A stretch of DNA of 64,000 nt, taken from assembly GCA_016715995.1 (NCBI GenBank), contig JADJXF010000021.1, forward strand, positions 62,001 to 126,000. The letters run 5' to 3'. This document shows, piece by piece, positions 32,924-41,024 of this stretch; the first letter of the stretch is position 1, and each line of letters opens with the position of its first letter. The notes under the pieces were generated by a model, which saw only the letters and a list, made by a program, of their open reading frames with translations, was not told the DNA's origin and ran no database searches. Made by a program: the position numbers and the translations under genes. The stretch comes from Flavobacteriales bacterium (GTDB lineage: Bacteria; Bacteroidota; Bacteroidia; Flavobacteriales_F; PHOS-HE28).

Positions 32924-32946
32924 GAACCCCGCGAGTGGCGGGGTTC
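32924..32946 (-). terminator. hairpin downstream of the DUF2795 gene
   Basis: Perfect 9-bp stem GAACCCCGC/GCGGGGTTC with a 5-base loop, 23 bases beyond the stop of the 73-residue gene. Transcription from the - strand would continue into GTTGCTTCC. Likely separates this gene from secA. Confidence 0.55.
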
Positions 32947-32969
32947 AGGAAGGAGCGAAACGAGCAGGT

Positions 32970-33191
32970 TCAGTATTCGTCCTCGTTGAAGAAGAAATCC
33001 TCCTTCGAGGGATAGTCCGGCCAGATGTCCTCAATGGATTCGAAGACCTCCTCTTCATCCTCGATGGCTTGGAGGTTCTCCACCACTTCGAGCGGAGCGC
33101 CGGTGCGCATGGCGAAATCGATCAGCTCCTCCTTGGTGGCTGGCCATGGCGCATCCTCCAGGTATGAGGCGAGTTCGAGGGTCCAATACAT
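32970..33191 (-). CDS. DUF2795 domain-containing protein
   Basis: A small acidic protein of 73 residues. The opening MYWTLELASYLEDAPWPATK, then EELIDFAMRTGAPLEVVENL, matches DUF2795, a short helical domain that resembles a winged or helix-turn-helix fold (the Y-L-x-D-A-P-W-P-A-T-K-x-E-L-I-x-Y-A core). The tail is very acidic (EDEEEVFESIEDIWPDY). Function is unknown; it is widely conserved and usually single-copy in Bacteroidota. It has its own TATATTTG element at 33227-33234 and a terminator hairpin, so it is a single-gene unit. Confidence 0.88.
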   Translation of the reverse strand: MYWTLELASYLEDAPWPATKEELIDFAMRTGAPLEVVENLQAIEDEEEVFESIEDIWPDYPSKEDFFFNEDEY

Positions 33192-33226
33192 CTGCGGTCC
33201 GGTTGTGGGTATCCGTAAAACGGGCG

Positions 33227-33234
33227 CAAATATA
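33227..33234 (-). promoter_or_regulatory. -7 promoter element (TATATTTG) of the DUF2795 gene
   Basis: Read on the - strand, an exact match to TAnnTTTG, 35 bases before the ATG at 33191. No TTG at -33 spacing was seen. Confidence 0.5.
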
Positions 33235-33320
33235 GACGGATGACGATCCGTGGATCACCTATTTATCAACCGGTGTTGGAAGTCGTGGAAGCCGCGCCGG
33301 ACAAGGCTTTCAGGAATCCG

Positions 33321-33872
33321 TCAGCCCTTTGGGCGCCATGGGGTGTCCGGCACCCCGTGCACCTTGGAGAGGTCGCGGGCCAGGACGAAGAAATAATCTG
33401 AGAGGCGGTTGAGGTAACGGATCAACAATCCGTCCACCTCTGCGATGGCTGCCAATTCAACTACGCGGCGTTCGGCCCGCCGGCAGACGGTACGGCAGAT
33501 GTGGGCCTGTGACGAGCAAGGATGCCCGCCGGGCAGGATGAAGCTTCGCATGGGCTCCAGGCCCATATCCATCGCATCCATGGCCTGCTCCAACCCGGTG
33601 ATGTCGGCTTCGGTGATTGCCGGCACCTTGAACCGTGCGCGTTCCTCGGCGCTGCTGCTGGCCAGGTGCGAGCCGATGGTGAAGAGTGCATGTTGGATGG
33701 TGACGAGCAGTTCACCGTGATGCGGCATCGCCAAGTCGCGCAACAAGCCCACATGGCTGTTGAGTTCATCCACGGTGCCGTATGCCTCGATGCGCAAATC
33801 GCTCTTCTGGACGCGCGCGCCACCGAGCAGGCCGGTCTCGCCCTTATCGCCGGTGCGGGTGTAGATCTTCAT
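33321..33872 (-). CDS. cob(I)yrinic acid a,c-diamide adenosyltransferase, PduO type
   Basis: Transfers the adenosyl group of ATP to reduced corrinoid, making adenosylcobalamin. 183 residues from ATG 33872 (MKIYTRTGDKGETGLLGG); the frame extends 13 codons upstream. The ATP-binding opening is followed by DLRIEAYGTVDELNSHVG, the acidic central helices, SFILPGGHPCSSQAHICRTV, RRAERRVVELA, and LIRYLNRLSDYFFVLARDLS, all standard for the PduO/CobA2 family. 17 bases separate it from the upstream T9SS protein gene on the same strand. Its product is also the chromophore of B12-dependent photoreceptors, relevant to the carotenoid locus nearby, though no such receptor is in the window. Confidence 0.94.
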   Translation of the reverse strand: MKIYTRTGDKGETGLLGGARVQKSDLRIEAYGTVDELNSHVGLLRDLAMPHHGELLVTIQHALFTIGSHLASSSAEERARFKVPAITEADITGLEQAMDAMDMGLEPMRSFILPGGHPCSSQAHICRTVCRRAERRVVELAAIAEVDGLLIRYLNRLSDYFFVLARDLSKVHGVPDTPWRPKG

Positions 33873-33889
33873 GTGGTCATCGCATTCGT

Positions 33890-36034
33890 TCAGCGCGCCA
33901 GGACGAACCAACCGTGCTTCATGTCATCGCGCCGCCCTTTCAACACGTACGCGTAGACGCCTTCAGGTGCAGCCGCTCCTCCCACCATTCCGTCCCACCC
34001 GCTGGCTGCATCGCCTTCCCACACCTGCTGCCCCCATTTGTTGTGGATCGTCATCTCAGGAGATGCGCATTCCTCGGGACCTTTGATACACAGCACGTCA
34101 TTGACGCCATCCTGGTTCGGCGTGAATGCGTTGGGCACGAACCAGGCGACCGGTATGAGGCCATAGCCTGCGAGCAAAGTGGCCCGCGCGGTATCGGCGC
34201 ACATGGTGCCCGGGTCGCTCACGAGAACAACATCGAATGCGCCCATCTGCTGGTATACATGCATTGGGTCGCGCCAGTGGGCACTGGTTTCCCCATCGCC
34301 GAAATCCCAATACCAGTCGGCGCCATCTATGGAGGTGTTCACGAGGTAGGTCCGCTCATCGCAGGGGTCGCTGTTGGTGTGGAAGGAGGCGATGGCTGCA
34401 GGAAGCACCTTCACCGTTTTCCGGGCCGTATCCACGATGCATCCTTCAACGGCCACGAGTGTCGCTGTTCGCATGCCGTGCTGGTGATAGGTGTGCCATG
34501 GGTCAACCGCCGTGCTAGTGCCCCCGTCGCCGAACCACCAGCGGTAGGCGCTTGCCAATTCCGAGGTGTTCGTGAACTGTACGGCGGCGTGCTGACAAAT
34601 GCTATCCGCTGTTTCGAATCCGGCAACCGGCTGAATGCCTTCCACGGTGATGATGCCCGGTTGCGTGAGCGAGACCTCCTGCCCGCACGAGGTGAGCGTC
34701 AGGGTGACATCGAATGTGCCGACGCCATAACGGTGCGTGGGCTGCGCGCGCTGGTCGGTCCAGCCATCGCCGAAATCCCACTGCAGGTCGCTGCCTAGGC
34801 AGGCCTTTGAGATGAAGCGATGGCCTTCGCATCCCGGCAGCTCCTCCACGAGGAAATCCGCGTAGGCCGGGGTGCTGGTGGTACCAGGTGGCTCGCCTTC
34901 AATGGCGTTCGGCAGCACAGGCATGAATCCCAGACTGAGGAACACGACGGCATTGCGGTCATATCCCACGGCGGCCAGACCAGTCGCATCCGGATACCGC
35001 ACCTCCGCCAGAGTTCGTGGGAAGCCAGAGGTGCCCACATAGAGGCGACCATTCGCGGCGCATTCCATGGAGAGCACCCAAGGTCCGATCGCGGGGTCAA
35101 TGACCTCCACCTCGCTCGTGAGCAGGTTGATCCGGCCGAAGTCCATGTCGGGTAAAGCGCTGTTTCCCACGAAATACAGGAATCCGCCAGCGGGCGAGAA
35201 CTCTATCCCAACTACGGGGTCGGTGCTCAGCGATAGTTGCTGCACCCCGCTGACTGTTCCATTGAACGCATCTAGATGCCAGATCGCGACATCCACGGCA
35301 CCGGGCTGAACGGCGTTCGGGAGGCTGATGCCCAGCCGGTCATTTGCAGGCGAAAGCTTGAGCGTGCTGTACCAAGCGGTGCCGTTCGGGGCGTGCGTGC
35401 TGCCGATCGTCACCGGTTCACCGATCCCGCTCTGGGAGATCAGGGCGCGCTTCAAGTAAAGCACGTCGCCATCGATGCTGTAACAGAACAGCCATCGGCA
35501 GCCGTTCTCCAGCTGTCGGCTCACGGCCATCCCCTCGCCCAAGTCGGAGCCGATGAACTTGTTCTTCACGGTCACGTCGCCTTGCCCGCCATTGAGTGTC
35601 ATGTCCACGATGGAATAGTAGTGCTCATGGTTCGCGCCATCGTGGTGGATGACATAGTACTGCGGACCATGGCAGGGGCGGGGAGCTATAGCAGAGCATT
35701 GACTGCTGGCATTGCTGATCAGACCGTTGCCGTTGGGCATCACGGTGAAGCTGGCCGTCCGGACCTGCACCTTGTTGTTCGAGCCCACCGCGGTATAGAA
35801 CAATGGGTTTCCAGTGGCGGTAGTCATGAGGTTCACATCCTCAGTGCCACCGAGCCCGAATGACGGTACTAGGTTGCCGAGCACGGGATTGCCTCCGGAG
35901 AAATCGATGGAGCGTACCTCTCCGCTTCCAGCCCGCAGCAGCCAGGTATTCAACTGCGCGCGCGCATCGGTGCTAACGAACGCCAGCAGGCCGAGGACCG
36001 AAGTCCAAGAAAGAGCCGATGGGAGGGTCCGCAT
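33890..36034 (-). CDS. PKD-repeat surface protein with type B T9SS sorting domain (gliding motility-associated C-terminal domain)
   Basis: About 714 residues from ATG 36034 (signal peptide MRTLPSALSWTSVLGLLAFV, then STDARAQ); the frame opens 17 codons earlier. The N-terminal half looks like a propeller of repeated strands (for example RLYVGTSGFPRTLAEVRYPD). Three PKD domains follow, each marked by a DFGDG-type motif: LQWDFGDGWTDQ, YRWWFGDGGTST and WYWDFGDGETSA. The end, FVPNAFTPNQDGVNDVLCIK then IHNKWGQQVWEGD and GWDG, is the type B sorting domain, which sends the protein out by T9SS. Function is unknown; likely surface adhesion or matrix. Confidence 0.9.
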   Translation of the reverse strand: MRTLPSALSWTSVLGLLAFVSTDARAQLNTWLLRAGSGEVRSIDFSGGNPVLGNLVPSFGLGGTEDVNLMTTATGNPLFYTAVGSNNKVQVRTASFTVMPNGNGLISNASSQCSAIAPRPCHGPQYYVIHHDGANHEHYYSIVDMTLNGGQGDVTVKNKFIGSDLGEGMAVSRQLENGCRWLFCYSIDGDVLYLKRALISQSGIGEPVTIGSTHAPNGTAWYSTLKLSPANDRLGISLPNAVQPGAVDVAIWHLDAFNGTVSGVQQLSLSTDPVVGIEFSPAGGFLYFVGNSALPDMDFGRINLLTSEVEVIDPAIGPWVLSMECAANGRLYVGTSGFPRTLAEVRYPDATGLAAVGYDRNAVVFLSLGFMPVLPNAIEGEPPGTTSTPAYADFLVEELPGCEGHRFISKACLGSDLQWDFGDGWTDQRAQPTHRYGVGTFDVTLTLTSCGQEVSLTQPGIITVEGIQPVAGFETADSICQHAAVQFTNTSELASAYRWWFGDGGTSTAVDPWHTYHQHGMRTATLVAVEGCIVDTARKTVKVLPAAIASFHTNSDPCDERTYLVNTSIDGADWYWDFGDGETSAHWRDPMHVYQQMGAFDVVLVSDPGTMCADTARATLLAGYGLIPVAWFVPNAFTPNQDGVNDVLCIKGPEECASPEMTIHNKWGQQVWEGDAASGWDGMVGGAAAPEGVYAYVLKGRRDDMKHGWFVLAR

Positions 36035-36123
36035 CGCGATGGCGCAAGTTAGTACGCTAGCGGTCAAGGGCATACGATTGATCAAACCACCCCTTCACCA
36101 CACGGTGTGGGTTCCCGCTGCAT

Positions 36124-36900
36124 TCAGTATCGCAGTCGGAAGTGCTCCCTGCCTTGCTCACTGCGCAAGAAAACTAGCCCCATTCCGTAGAGGTCAATGG
36201 TCACCGTGACCCTTGGGTGTGCTTTGATGCGACTCCAAGCCTCCTCCATCTCCCGGCTCCAATGAATGTCGTCCAGCACGAAGACCGTATCGTTGCCCGA
36301 TTGCGCCATGCACTGCTCGAAGTAGGTCAGCGTAGGTGCCAACGAATGGTGGCCATCGATGAATACCAAGCCGAGGGTGCCGGTGCGCGCCAGCACTTCC
36401 GGTAGCTTCCGGCTGAAGCTCCCCAGCAGCGGGACGATGTTCGGCTGCCGAAGCTGCTCGAAATGATGCAAAGCGATGCGGTGGATCTGCGGGCAGCCCT
36501 CTATTGTATGCACCGTTCCGTTCTCGGCACCCTTGGCCAGATACAGCGTGGTCAGGCCGAAACAGGTTCCCAGCTCCAGCACGCTCCCGGGTTCGAAGCA
36601 GCGCGCCAAGCGGAAGAGCATCTGCGCCTGCCGCGTCCCTTTCATGGACGTTCGTGCCATGTCTGCTACTCGCCTCACAGGCAGGTCCAATTTGCGCGAA
36701 CCGGCGCCGAGGTCATTCACCCGGATGGTCTGCTCGCTGCGGAACAGGTCATCGCGCAACGCCTCGATGGCCATGAAGTCCGGCAACGCGGGCTGCGGAC
36801 GAAGCACCTTCTCCACCAGGTCGAAGACGAACGGCGAATGCACGCCGTGCCGAGTGCGTGCTTTGACTAAATGCTCGAAGTAGCTGCTTAGTCGTTGCAA
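36124..36900 (-). CDS. class I SAM-dependent methyltransferase
   Basis: 258 residues. The SAM-binding strand is SVLELGTCFGLTTLYLAKGA at about 110-130, followed by VHTIEGCPQIHRIALHHFEQ, FIDGHHSLAPTLTYFEQCM, and VFVLDDIHWSREMEEAWSRI, the order seen in catechol/caffeoyl-CoA-type O-methyltransferases and related Bacteroidota enzymes. The N-terminal 60 residues are basic and helical, with RHGVHSPFVFDLVEKVLRPQ, a pattern shared by this subfamily. Substrate is unknown. It has its own -7 element at 36922-36929 between it and crtZ, so it is probably not part of the carotenoid transcript. Confidence 0.88.
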   Translation of the reverse strand: MQRLSSYFEHLVKARTRHGVHSPFVFDLVEKVLRPQPALPDFMAIEALRDDLFRSEQTIRVNDLGAGSRKLDLPVRRVADMARTSMKGTRQAQMLFRLARCFEPGSVLELGTCFGLTTLYLAKGAENGTVHTIEGCPQIHRIALHHFEQLRQPNIVPLLGSFSRKLPEVLARTGTLGLVFIDGHHSLAPTLTYFEQCMAQSGNDTVFVLDDIHWSREMEEAWSRIKAHPRVTVTIDLYGMGLVFLRSEQGREHFRLRY

Positions 36901-36921
36901 TGGTCAATCCTTCAGACCGGC

Positions 36922-36929
36922 CAAATGTA
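36922..36929 (-). promoter_or_regulatory. -7 promoter element (TACATTTG) of the methyltransferase gene
   Basis: Exact TAnnTTTG match on the - strand, 21 bases before the ATG at 36900. Confidence 0.5.
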
Positions 36930-36984
36930 GCCGCGACCTGATTCGCTGAAGGGCTCCGTGCCGAGCGTTATGCACAGGACCGCA

Positions 36985-37467
36985 TCACGCGTTACGCTGT
37001 GACAGGATGCGTCTCGCTTCTAGGTAGTATTTGAACGGGACCACCAGCATGCCAAAGCACTCGCCATCCTCCTTGCTCAGGTGCTTGTGGTGGGCCTTGT
37101 GAGCCCTGCGGATGGCGAGGAAGTATGGATTATTCGTGTCGCGGAGCCGCTTGATGCGCTGGTGGATGAACACCTCATGAACGATGAAGTACAGGATGCC
37201 ATATACGAGAATGCCCAACCCGACCCAAAGCCACGGTGTGTGGATGCCTTGGATGCTTCCGACGATGAACAGGACCACGGACGGAATGGCGAAGATCAGG
37301 AAGAAGGCATCGTTGCGCTCGAGGAAGCTATAATGGTCCTTTCGATGATGATCGGAATGCAGGTACCAGAGAAAGCCATGCATCACGTACTTGTGCGCCG
37401 CCCATGCCACGAACTCCATGAACACCGCAGTTGCGATGACGATGCCGAGGATGGCCCAGATGGACAT
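36985..37467 (-). CDS. crtZ: beta-carotene hydroxylase CrtZ (sterol desaturase family)
   Basis: A di-iron membrane hydroxylase that adds 3-hydroxyl groups to beta-ionone rings, beta-carotene to zeaxanthin. 160 residues with several hydrophobic segments and the full His set: AAHKYVMHGFLWYLHSDHH, VHEVFIHQRIKR and RRAHKAHHKHLSKEDG. Length and motifs fit bacterial CrtZ. It is the last gene of the carotenoid run, 4 bases after the SRPBCC stop. Its normal substrate needs a lycopene cyclase, which is not recognisable in this locus, so the cyclase must be elsewhere or the substrate differs. Confidence 0.93.
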   Translation of the reverse strand: MSIWAILGIVIATAVFMEFVAWAAHKYVMHGFLWYLHSDHHRKDHYSFLERNDAFFLIFAIPSVVLFIVGSIQGIHTPWLWVGLGILVYGILYFIVHEVFIHQRIKRLRDTNNPYFLAIRRAHKAHHKHLSKEDGECFGMLVVPFKYYLEARRILSQRNA

Positions 37468-37471
37468 GTCT

Positions 37472-37966
37472 TCAGAACACCACCGTGCCCGGGAGGGTTC
37501 GGTGCTTCCGCCCGAAAAGTACCTCCAGTATGGCCCAGCGATGGTCGAAGATGCGCTTCAGTCTTTGCTTCACCAGCAAATCGTGCATGAAATCGCCCAG
37601 GAACCCGAAGGGCAGCTCGTATTCCACGCGGTCGCGCATCAGTACCCCATCTTCGAACGCTTCGAATGTATGCTGGTGCCACCAGCGCTTGTACGGGCCT
37701 TTGAGCTGAGTGTCCACGAAGCGATAGGGGGGCAAGACTTCCTCAATCCGTGTAATCCACGTGACGGGAATGTTGAAGAACGGCCGGACGGAATAGTGAA
37801 TCAATTGTCCGGCATGCGCAGGACGGTCATCGAAGGGCTCCGTGATGACGAAGCCCATGTCCTCTGGCGTGATGCGCGCCAGATTCTTTGGGGTGCTGAA
37901 GAATGCCCACGCCTCATTCAAGGTGGCGTGCAGCAACTGCGACCGCTCCAGGACGTGCATGGCCAT
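37472..37966 (-). CDS. SRPBCC family protein in the carotenoid operon
   Basis: A 164-residue START/Bet v1-like (SRPBCC) ligand-binding fold. Landmarks are SQLLHATLNEAWAFFSTPKN, LARITPEDMGF, RPFFNIPVTWITRIEEV, RWWHQHTFEAFEDGVLMRD, and YELPFGFLGDFMHDLLVKQR. Such proteins are frequent in Bacteroidota pigment loci and may bind a hydrophobic intermediate or act as a cyclase/dehydratase-like helper; this role is inference. Its ATG directly follows the stop of the first 53-residue gene (TGAATG), so translation is coupled. Confidence 0.88.
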   Translation of the reverse strand: MAMHVLERSQLLHATLNEAWAFFSTPKNLARITPEDMGFVITEPFDDRPAHAGQLIHYSVRPFFNIPVTWITRIEEVLPPYRFVDTQLKGPYKRWWHQHTFEAFEDGVLMRDRVEYELPFGFLGDFMHDLLVKQRLKRIFDHRWAILEVLFGRKHRTLPGTVVF

Positions 37967-38128
37967 TCATTTGAGCACCTCGAGCTTCGGGTAACGCTTG
38001 CGCCAGTTCTCCAGAGCTTTCTGACTGCTAACAGTGATGATCGTACGTGCATCCAGGCGCACTTTGATTTCCTTCACGCCCTGCTTGATGGGGCGTTCCA
38101 GTATGAGGGCGGGCTTCTTGCGTGGCAT
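37967..38128 (-). CDS. small basic protein, 53 residues, tandem paralogue A
   Basis: A short frame below common length cutoffs. It starts MPRKKPALILERPIKQGVKE, continues IKVRLDARTIITV and ends SQKALENWRKRYPKLEVLK. It shares 38 of 53 residues with the frame just upstream, and the differences are mostly conservative (I/V, V/L, K/Q), which argues strongly for real selection on protein. It is basic, with no membrane segment; the centre predicts strands and the end a helix, perhaps a beta-beta-alpha unit. Stop touches the SRPBCC ATG and its start is 3 bases after the stop of its twin. Family not recognised; function unknown. Confidence 0.85.
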   Translation of the reverse strand: MPRKKPALILERPIKQGVKEIKVRLDARTIITVSSQKALENWRKRYPKLEVLK

Positions 38129-38131
38129 GGC

Positions 38132-38293
38132 TTACCCGATCACCTCAAGTTTGGGGTACCGCTGCCTCCAGAACTCCAATGCCTTCTGGCTGGCCAACGT
38201 GATAACGGTTCGTGCATCGAGGCGCACCTTTATGGCTTTCAAGCCATCCTTCACCGGCTGGGTGAGGATGAGTGATTTCTTCTTGCGTGGCAT
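38132..38293 (-). CDS. small basic protein, 53 residues, tandem paralogue B
   Basis: The twin of the frame at 37967-38128, same length. It starts MPRKKKSLILTQPVKDGLKA, then IKVRLDARTVITLASQ and KALEFWRQRYPKLEVIG. The invariant parts are MPRKK, the KVRLDART core and SQKALE-W-R-RYPKLEV. It lies 2 bases downstream of the photolyase stop, inside the carotenoid operon. The duplication also shows at DNA level around the starts (both begin ATGCCACGCAAGAAG). Possibly a nucleic-acid-binding or assembly factor, since it is Lys/Arg-rich, but that is a guess. Confidence 0.85.
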   Translation of the reverse strand: MPRKKKSLILTQPVKDGLKAIKVRLDARTVITLASQKALEFWRQRYPKLEVIG

Positions 38294-38295
38294 GG

Positions 38296-39636
38296 CTAAT
38301 AGAGCAATTTCGTTTGAGTGTCGGTCGTTTTCGCATTCTCTGACAGGGCCTCCTTATAGACTCGCAAAACCCTGTCTCTCGCTGCTTCGTGAACGACTAT
38401 TGAGCGCACATAGTTTGCCGTTCCATGCTCTGGCACCCAATGCTTGACATAAATTAACTGGGGGTCGAATCGTTGGAGTTGCAACTGGGGGTTGAATATG
38501 CGGAAGTATGGGGCTGCGTCACAGCCTGAGCCTGAGGCCCATTGCCAGCCCCCGTTGTTACTGCTGAGCTCGAAATCGAGCAGTTTCTGGGCGAACCACG
38601 CCTCGCCCCATCGCCAATCAATCAGCAGGTGCTTGGTGAGGAAGCTGGCCACCACCATCCGGACCCGGTTGTGCATCAGGCCGGTAGCTGCCAGTTCACG
38701 CATTCCCGCATCCACCAAAGGATAGCCGGTTCGCCCTTCGCGCCAAGCGTCGAACCCGGCTTCATCATCGCGCCAGGGAATGTGGTCGTACGCCGGCTTG
38801 AAGGCCTTATCACGATGCGGGAAGTGCCACAGGACTTGCATGAAGAACTCACGCCAGATGAGCTCGTTGAGGTATTGCGCGCTTACGCTTAGGCTCTCTC
38901 GCACCAGAGCCCGCACGCTCACGGTGCCAAAGCGCAGGTGGGTGCTCATCCTGCTTGTCCCCATCACCGCTGGGTTGTCACGGGTGCGCTCGTAGTCCTG
39001 CAGGAGTGCCTCGGGTACGACCATGGGTGGTGATTGCAGGTCGGTAGGCAGGAAGCCGATGTCCGACAAGCTGGGCAGCTTCATCGGCTCGCGCTTCCAA
39101 AGCCGGTGCAGGTGCGATTCACTGCGGAAGGGATTTGCCATTTCTGGCTTGAACTGCGCCCGCCACTGGCGCATATACGGGGTGTATACCGTGTAGGGGC
39201 CGCCGCCGTCCTTCACCACTTCACCCCGCTCGTAGATGCTGATGTCCTTGAAGCTGCGGAAGGGAATGCCATGCATGGCCAGCAGCTCGCCCACGGCCTT
39301 GTCGCGTGTGATGGCGTATGGCTCGTGGTCGTGGTTGGTGGTCACTGACGCTATCTCAAAGCGCTCCATCAGGAGCTTCCAGACCTCGATGGGCTTGCCA
39401 TGCTCCACCAGCAATGTGCTCCCGTGCTTCAGCAGCCCCTCTTGCATGCCAGCAAGCGCGCGGTGGATGAAATCGACGCGGCGGTCGTGCCTGTCCTCGA
39501 GCTTGCCCAGGATCTCCGTATCGAATATGAAGAGCGGCAGCACATCGCCGTGCTCACTCAGCGCGCGGAAGAAGCCGTGATTGTCCGCCAGCCGAAGATC
39601 GCGGCGGAACCAATGGATGCTGATGCGTGGCTTCAT
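38296..39636 (-). CDS. phr: deoxyribodipyrimidine photolyase / cryptochrome family protein
   Basis: Uses blue light and FAD to split UV-made pyrimidine dimers. 446 residues from ATG 39636 (MKPRISIHWFRRDLRLADNH, the photolyase N-terminal signature). The C-terminal FAD/DNA-binding half shows STHLRFGTVSVRALV, YLNELIWREFFMQVLWHFPH, GRTGYPLVDAGMRELAATG, MHNRVRMVVASFLTKHLLID and NNGGWQWASGSGCDAAPYFR, all characteristic. The start overlaps the idi stop (ATGA), so it is co-translated with carotenoid genes. The pairing of photolyase with pigment synthesis fits a light-damage response. Confidence 0.95.
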   Translation of the reverse strand: MKPRISIHWFRRDLRLADNHGFFRALSEHGDVLPLFIFDTEILGKLEDRHDRRVDFIHRALAGMQEGLLKHGSTLLVEHGKPIEVWKLLMERFEIASVTTNHDHEPYAITRDKAVGELLAMHGIPFRSFKDISIYERGEVVKDGGGPYTVYTPYMRQWRAQFKPEMANPFRSESHLHRLWKREPMKLPSLSDIGFLPTDLQSPPMVVPEALLQDYERTRDNPAVMGTSRMSTHLRFGTVSVRALVRESLSVSAQYLNELIWREFFMQVLWHFPHRDKAFKPAYDHIPWRDDEAGFDAWREGRTGYPLVDAGMRELAATGLMHNRVRMVVASFLTKHLLIDWRWGEAWFAQKLLDFELSSNNGGWQWASGSGCDAAPYFRIFNPQLQLQRFDPQLIYVKHWVPEHGTANYVRSIVVHEAARDRVLRVYKEALSENAKTTDTQTKLLY

Positions 39637-40178
39637 GCCACCGTCAATTTTCCTCTCTCCTCGAGCACGCGGGCCCAGCATTCCCGCAGCCATACGGTGT
39701 AGCGCTTAGGATTAGCATTCATGTCGGCTTCGAGCGCGGCAGGGTGAACGAATTTCCAGTCGTCGGCTTCCTGCGGAGCCGGTCGGGCCGGACCGGAATA
39801 GGAACCGAAGAGCACATGGTCCAGCTCATGCTCCTGCAACTCGTTGTCGAGGGCCGCGCGGTAGATGAAGCTGAACCGTGGAACAAGTTCTGCCTCGATG
39901 CCCATCTCTTCCTTCAGCCTGCGCCGGGCTGCTTCTGCAACGGCCTCATTGAGCCGTGGATGGCTGCAGCAGGTATTGGTCCACAGGCCGGCGCTATGGT
40001 ACTTGCCCGGCGCTCTACGCTGCATCAGCAGTCGCCCCTGCTCATCGAAGAGGAATACGCTGAAGGCCCGGTGCAACGCGCCTTCCTTATGCGCGCGCAA
40101 CTTGCCCATGGTGCCGATGACCTCGTCGAGCTCGTTCACCAGGACCACTTGATCCTCCTCCATCGCTGCGCGGTTCAT
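39633..40178 (-). CDS. idi: isopentenyl-diphosphate delta-isomerase, type 1
   Basis: A Nudix-fold enzyme that interconverts IPP and DMAPP, supplying prenyl precursors for carotenoids. 181 residues. Landmarks are LVNELDEVIGTMGKLRAHKE, GALHRAFSVFLFDEQGRLLM, QRRAPGKYHSAGLWTNTCCS with the active-site Cys and metal-binding His, the Nudix-like ARRRLKEEMGIEAE, and ELDHVLFGSY with a catalytic Glu region. Start ATG 40178; a second Met at residue 6 (MEEDQVVLV) is also possible. It lies 3 bases after crtB and overlaps phr. Confidence 0.95.
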   Translation of the reverse strand: MNRAAMEEDQVVLVNELDEVIGTMGKLRAHKEGALHRAFSVFLFDEQGRLLMQRRAPGKYHSAGLWTNTCCSHPRLNEAVAEAARRRLKEEMGIEAELVPRFSFIYRAALDNELQEHELDHVLFGSYSGPARPAPQEADDWKFVHPAALEADMNANPKRYTVWLRECWARVLEERGKLTVA

Positions 40179-40181
40179 CCC

Positions 40182-41024
40182 TTAGAGCAAGCCGAAACTA
40201 TGGCGGAAGTAGCTGGTGGTGAGCAGCGCAAGCTTCTTGCGGTTGCGCACGCGAACGCGTTCTTGCAGGATGTGGCAGGCGGGCAACGCTTTGATCTTGC
40301 CGAAGAGCGCCACGTAGTAGATGTATGCCATGTATACGCCGAAACGAGCGCCCTTCGGGAGCTTCCGAATACCTGTGATCGCTGCATCGAAGTCGGCCTG
40401 GATGTCGTGTTCGATGGCCCGTTTGGCCTCCTCGTTCCATTCGTGCAGGTCGATTCCCGGGAAATATGTGCGCCCCAGATTCCGATGGTCGTCCTTCAGG
40501 TCGCGCAGGAAGTTCACTTTTTGGAACGCAGCGCCCAGCTTCATGGCAGCTGGCTTTAGCTGTTGGTAGAGCGATTCATCGCCTTCGCAGAACACGCGGA
40601 GGCACATCAGACCGACGACTTCAGCACTGCCCAGGATATAGGTGGCGTAGCTGCGCTTGTCGTGGCGCTTGTCTGTGAGATCCATGGCCATGCTGTCCAG
40701 GAAGGTGACGTACAACTCGCGCTCGATGCCGTATCGGTTTACCACACGCTGAAAGCTGTGCAGGATGGGGTTGAGACTGATGCCTTCGGCGACGGCGCGA
40801 TGCGTGTCGTCACGGAATCGAGCCAGAAGCGCCTCTTTATCGAACCCATGGAAGGTGTCCACGATCTCATCGGCGAAGCGTACGAAGCCGTAGATTGCAT
40901 GGATAGGACTGTGAAAGCGCTTGTCGAGCGAGCGGATGCCCAACGAGAACGAGGTGCTATAGTTGTATGTGGCCTGTCGGCTGGCCTTCAGGCAGACCTT
41001 GTCGTAAAGCGCGATCGTGTTCAT
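40182..41024 (-). CDS. crtB: phytoene synthase CrtB
   Basis: Joins two geranylgeranyl-diphosphate molecules into 15-cis-phytoene, the first committed carotenoid step. 280 residues. Visible are YNYSTSFSLGIRSLDKRFHS, the first Asp-rich motif as GFVRFADEIVDTFHGFD, YVTFLDSMAMDLTDKRHDKR, YILGSAEVVGLMCLRVFCEG, and the second Asp-rich region LRDLKDDHRNLGRTYFPGID. These are standard for squalene/phytoene synthases and match CrtB. It overlaps crtI (ATGA) and is followed by idi after 3 bases. Confidence 0.96.
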   Translation of the reverse strand: MNTIALYDKVCLKASRQATYNYSTSFSLGIRSLDKRFHSPIHAIYGFVRFADEIVDTFHGFDKEALLARFRDDTHRAVAEGISLNPILHSFQRVVNRYGIERELYVTFLDSMAMDLTDKRHDKRSYATYILGSAEVVGLMCLRVFCEGDESLYQQLKPAAMKLGAAFQKVNFLRDLKDDHRNLGRTYFPGIDLHEWNEEAKRAIEHDIQADFDAAITGIRKLPKGARFGVYMAYIYYVALFGKIKALPACHILQERVRVRNRKKLALLTTSYFRHSFGLL

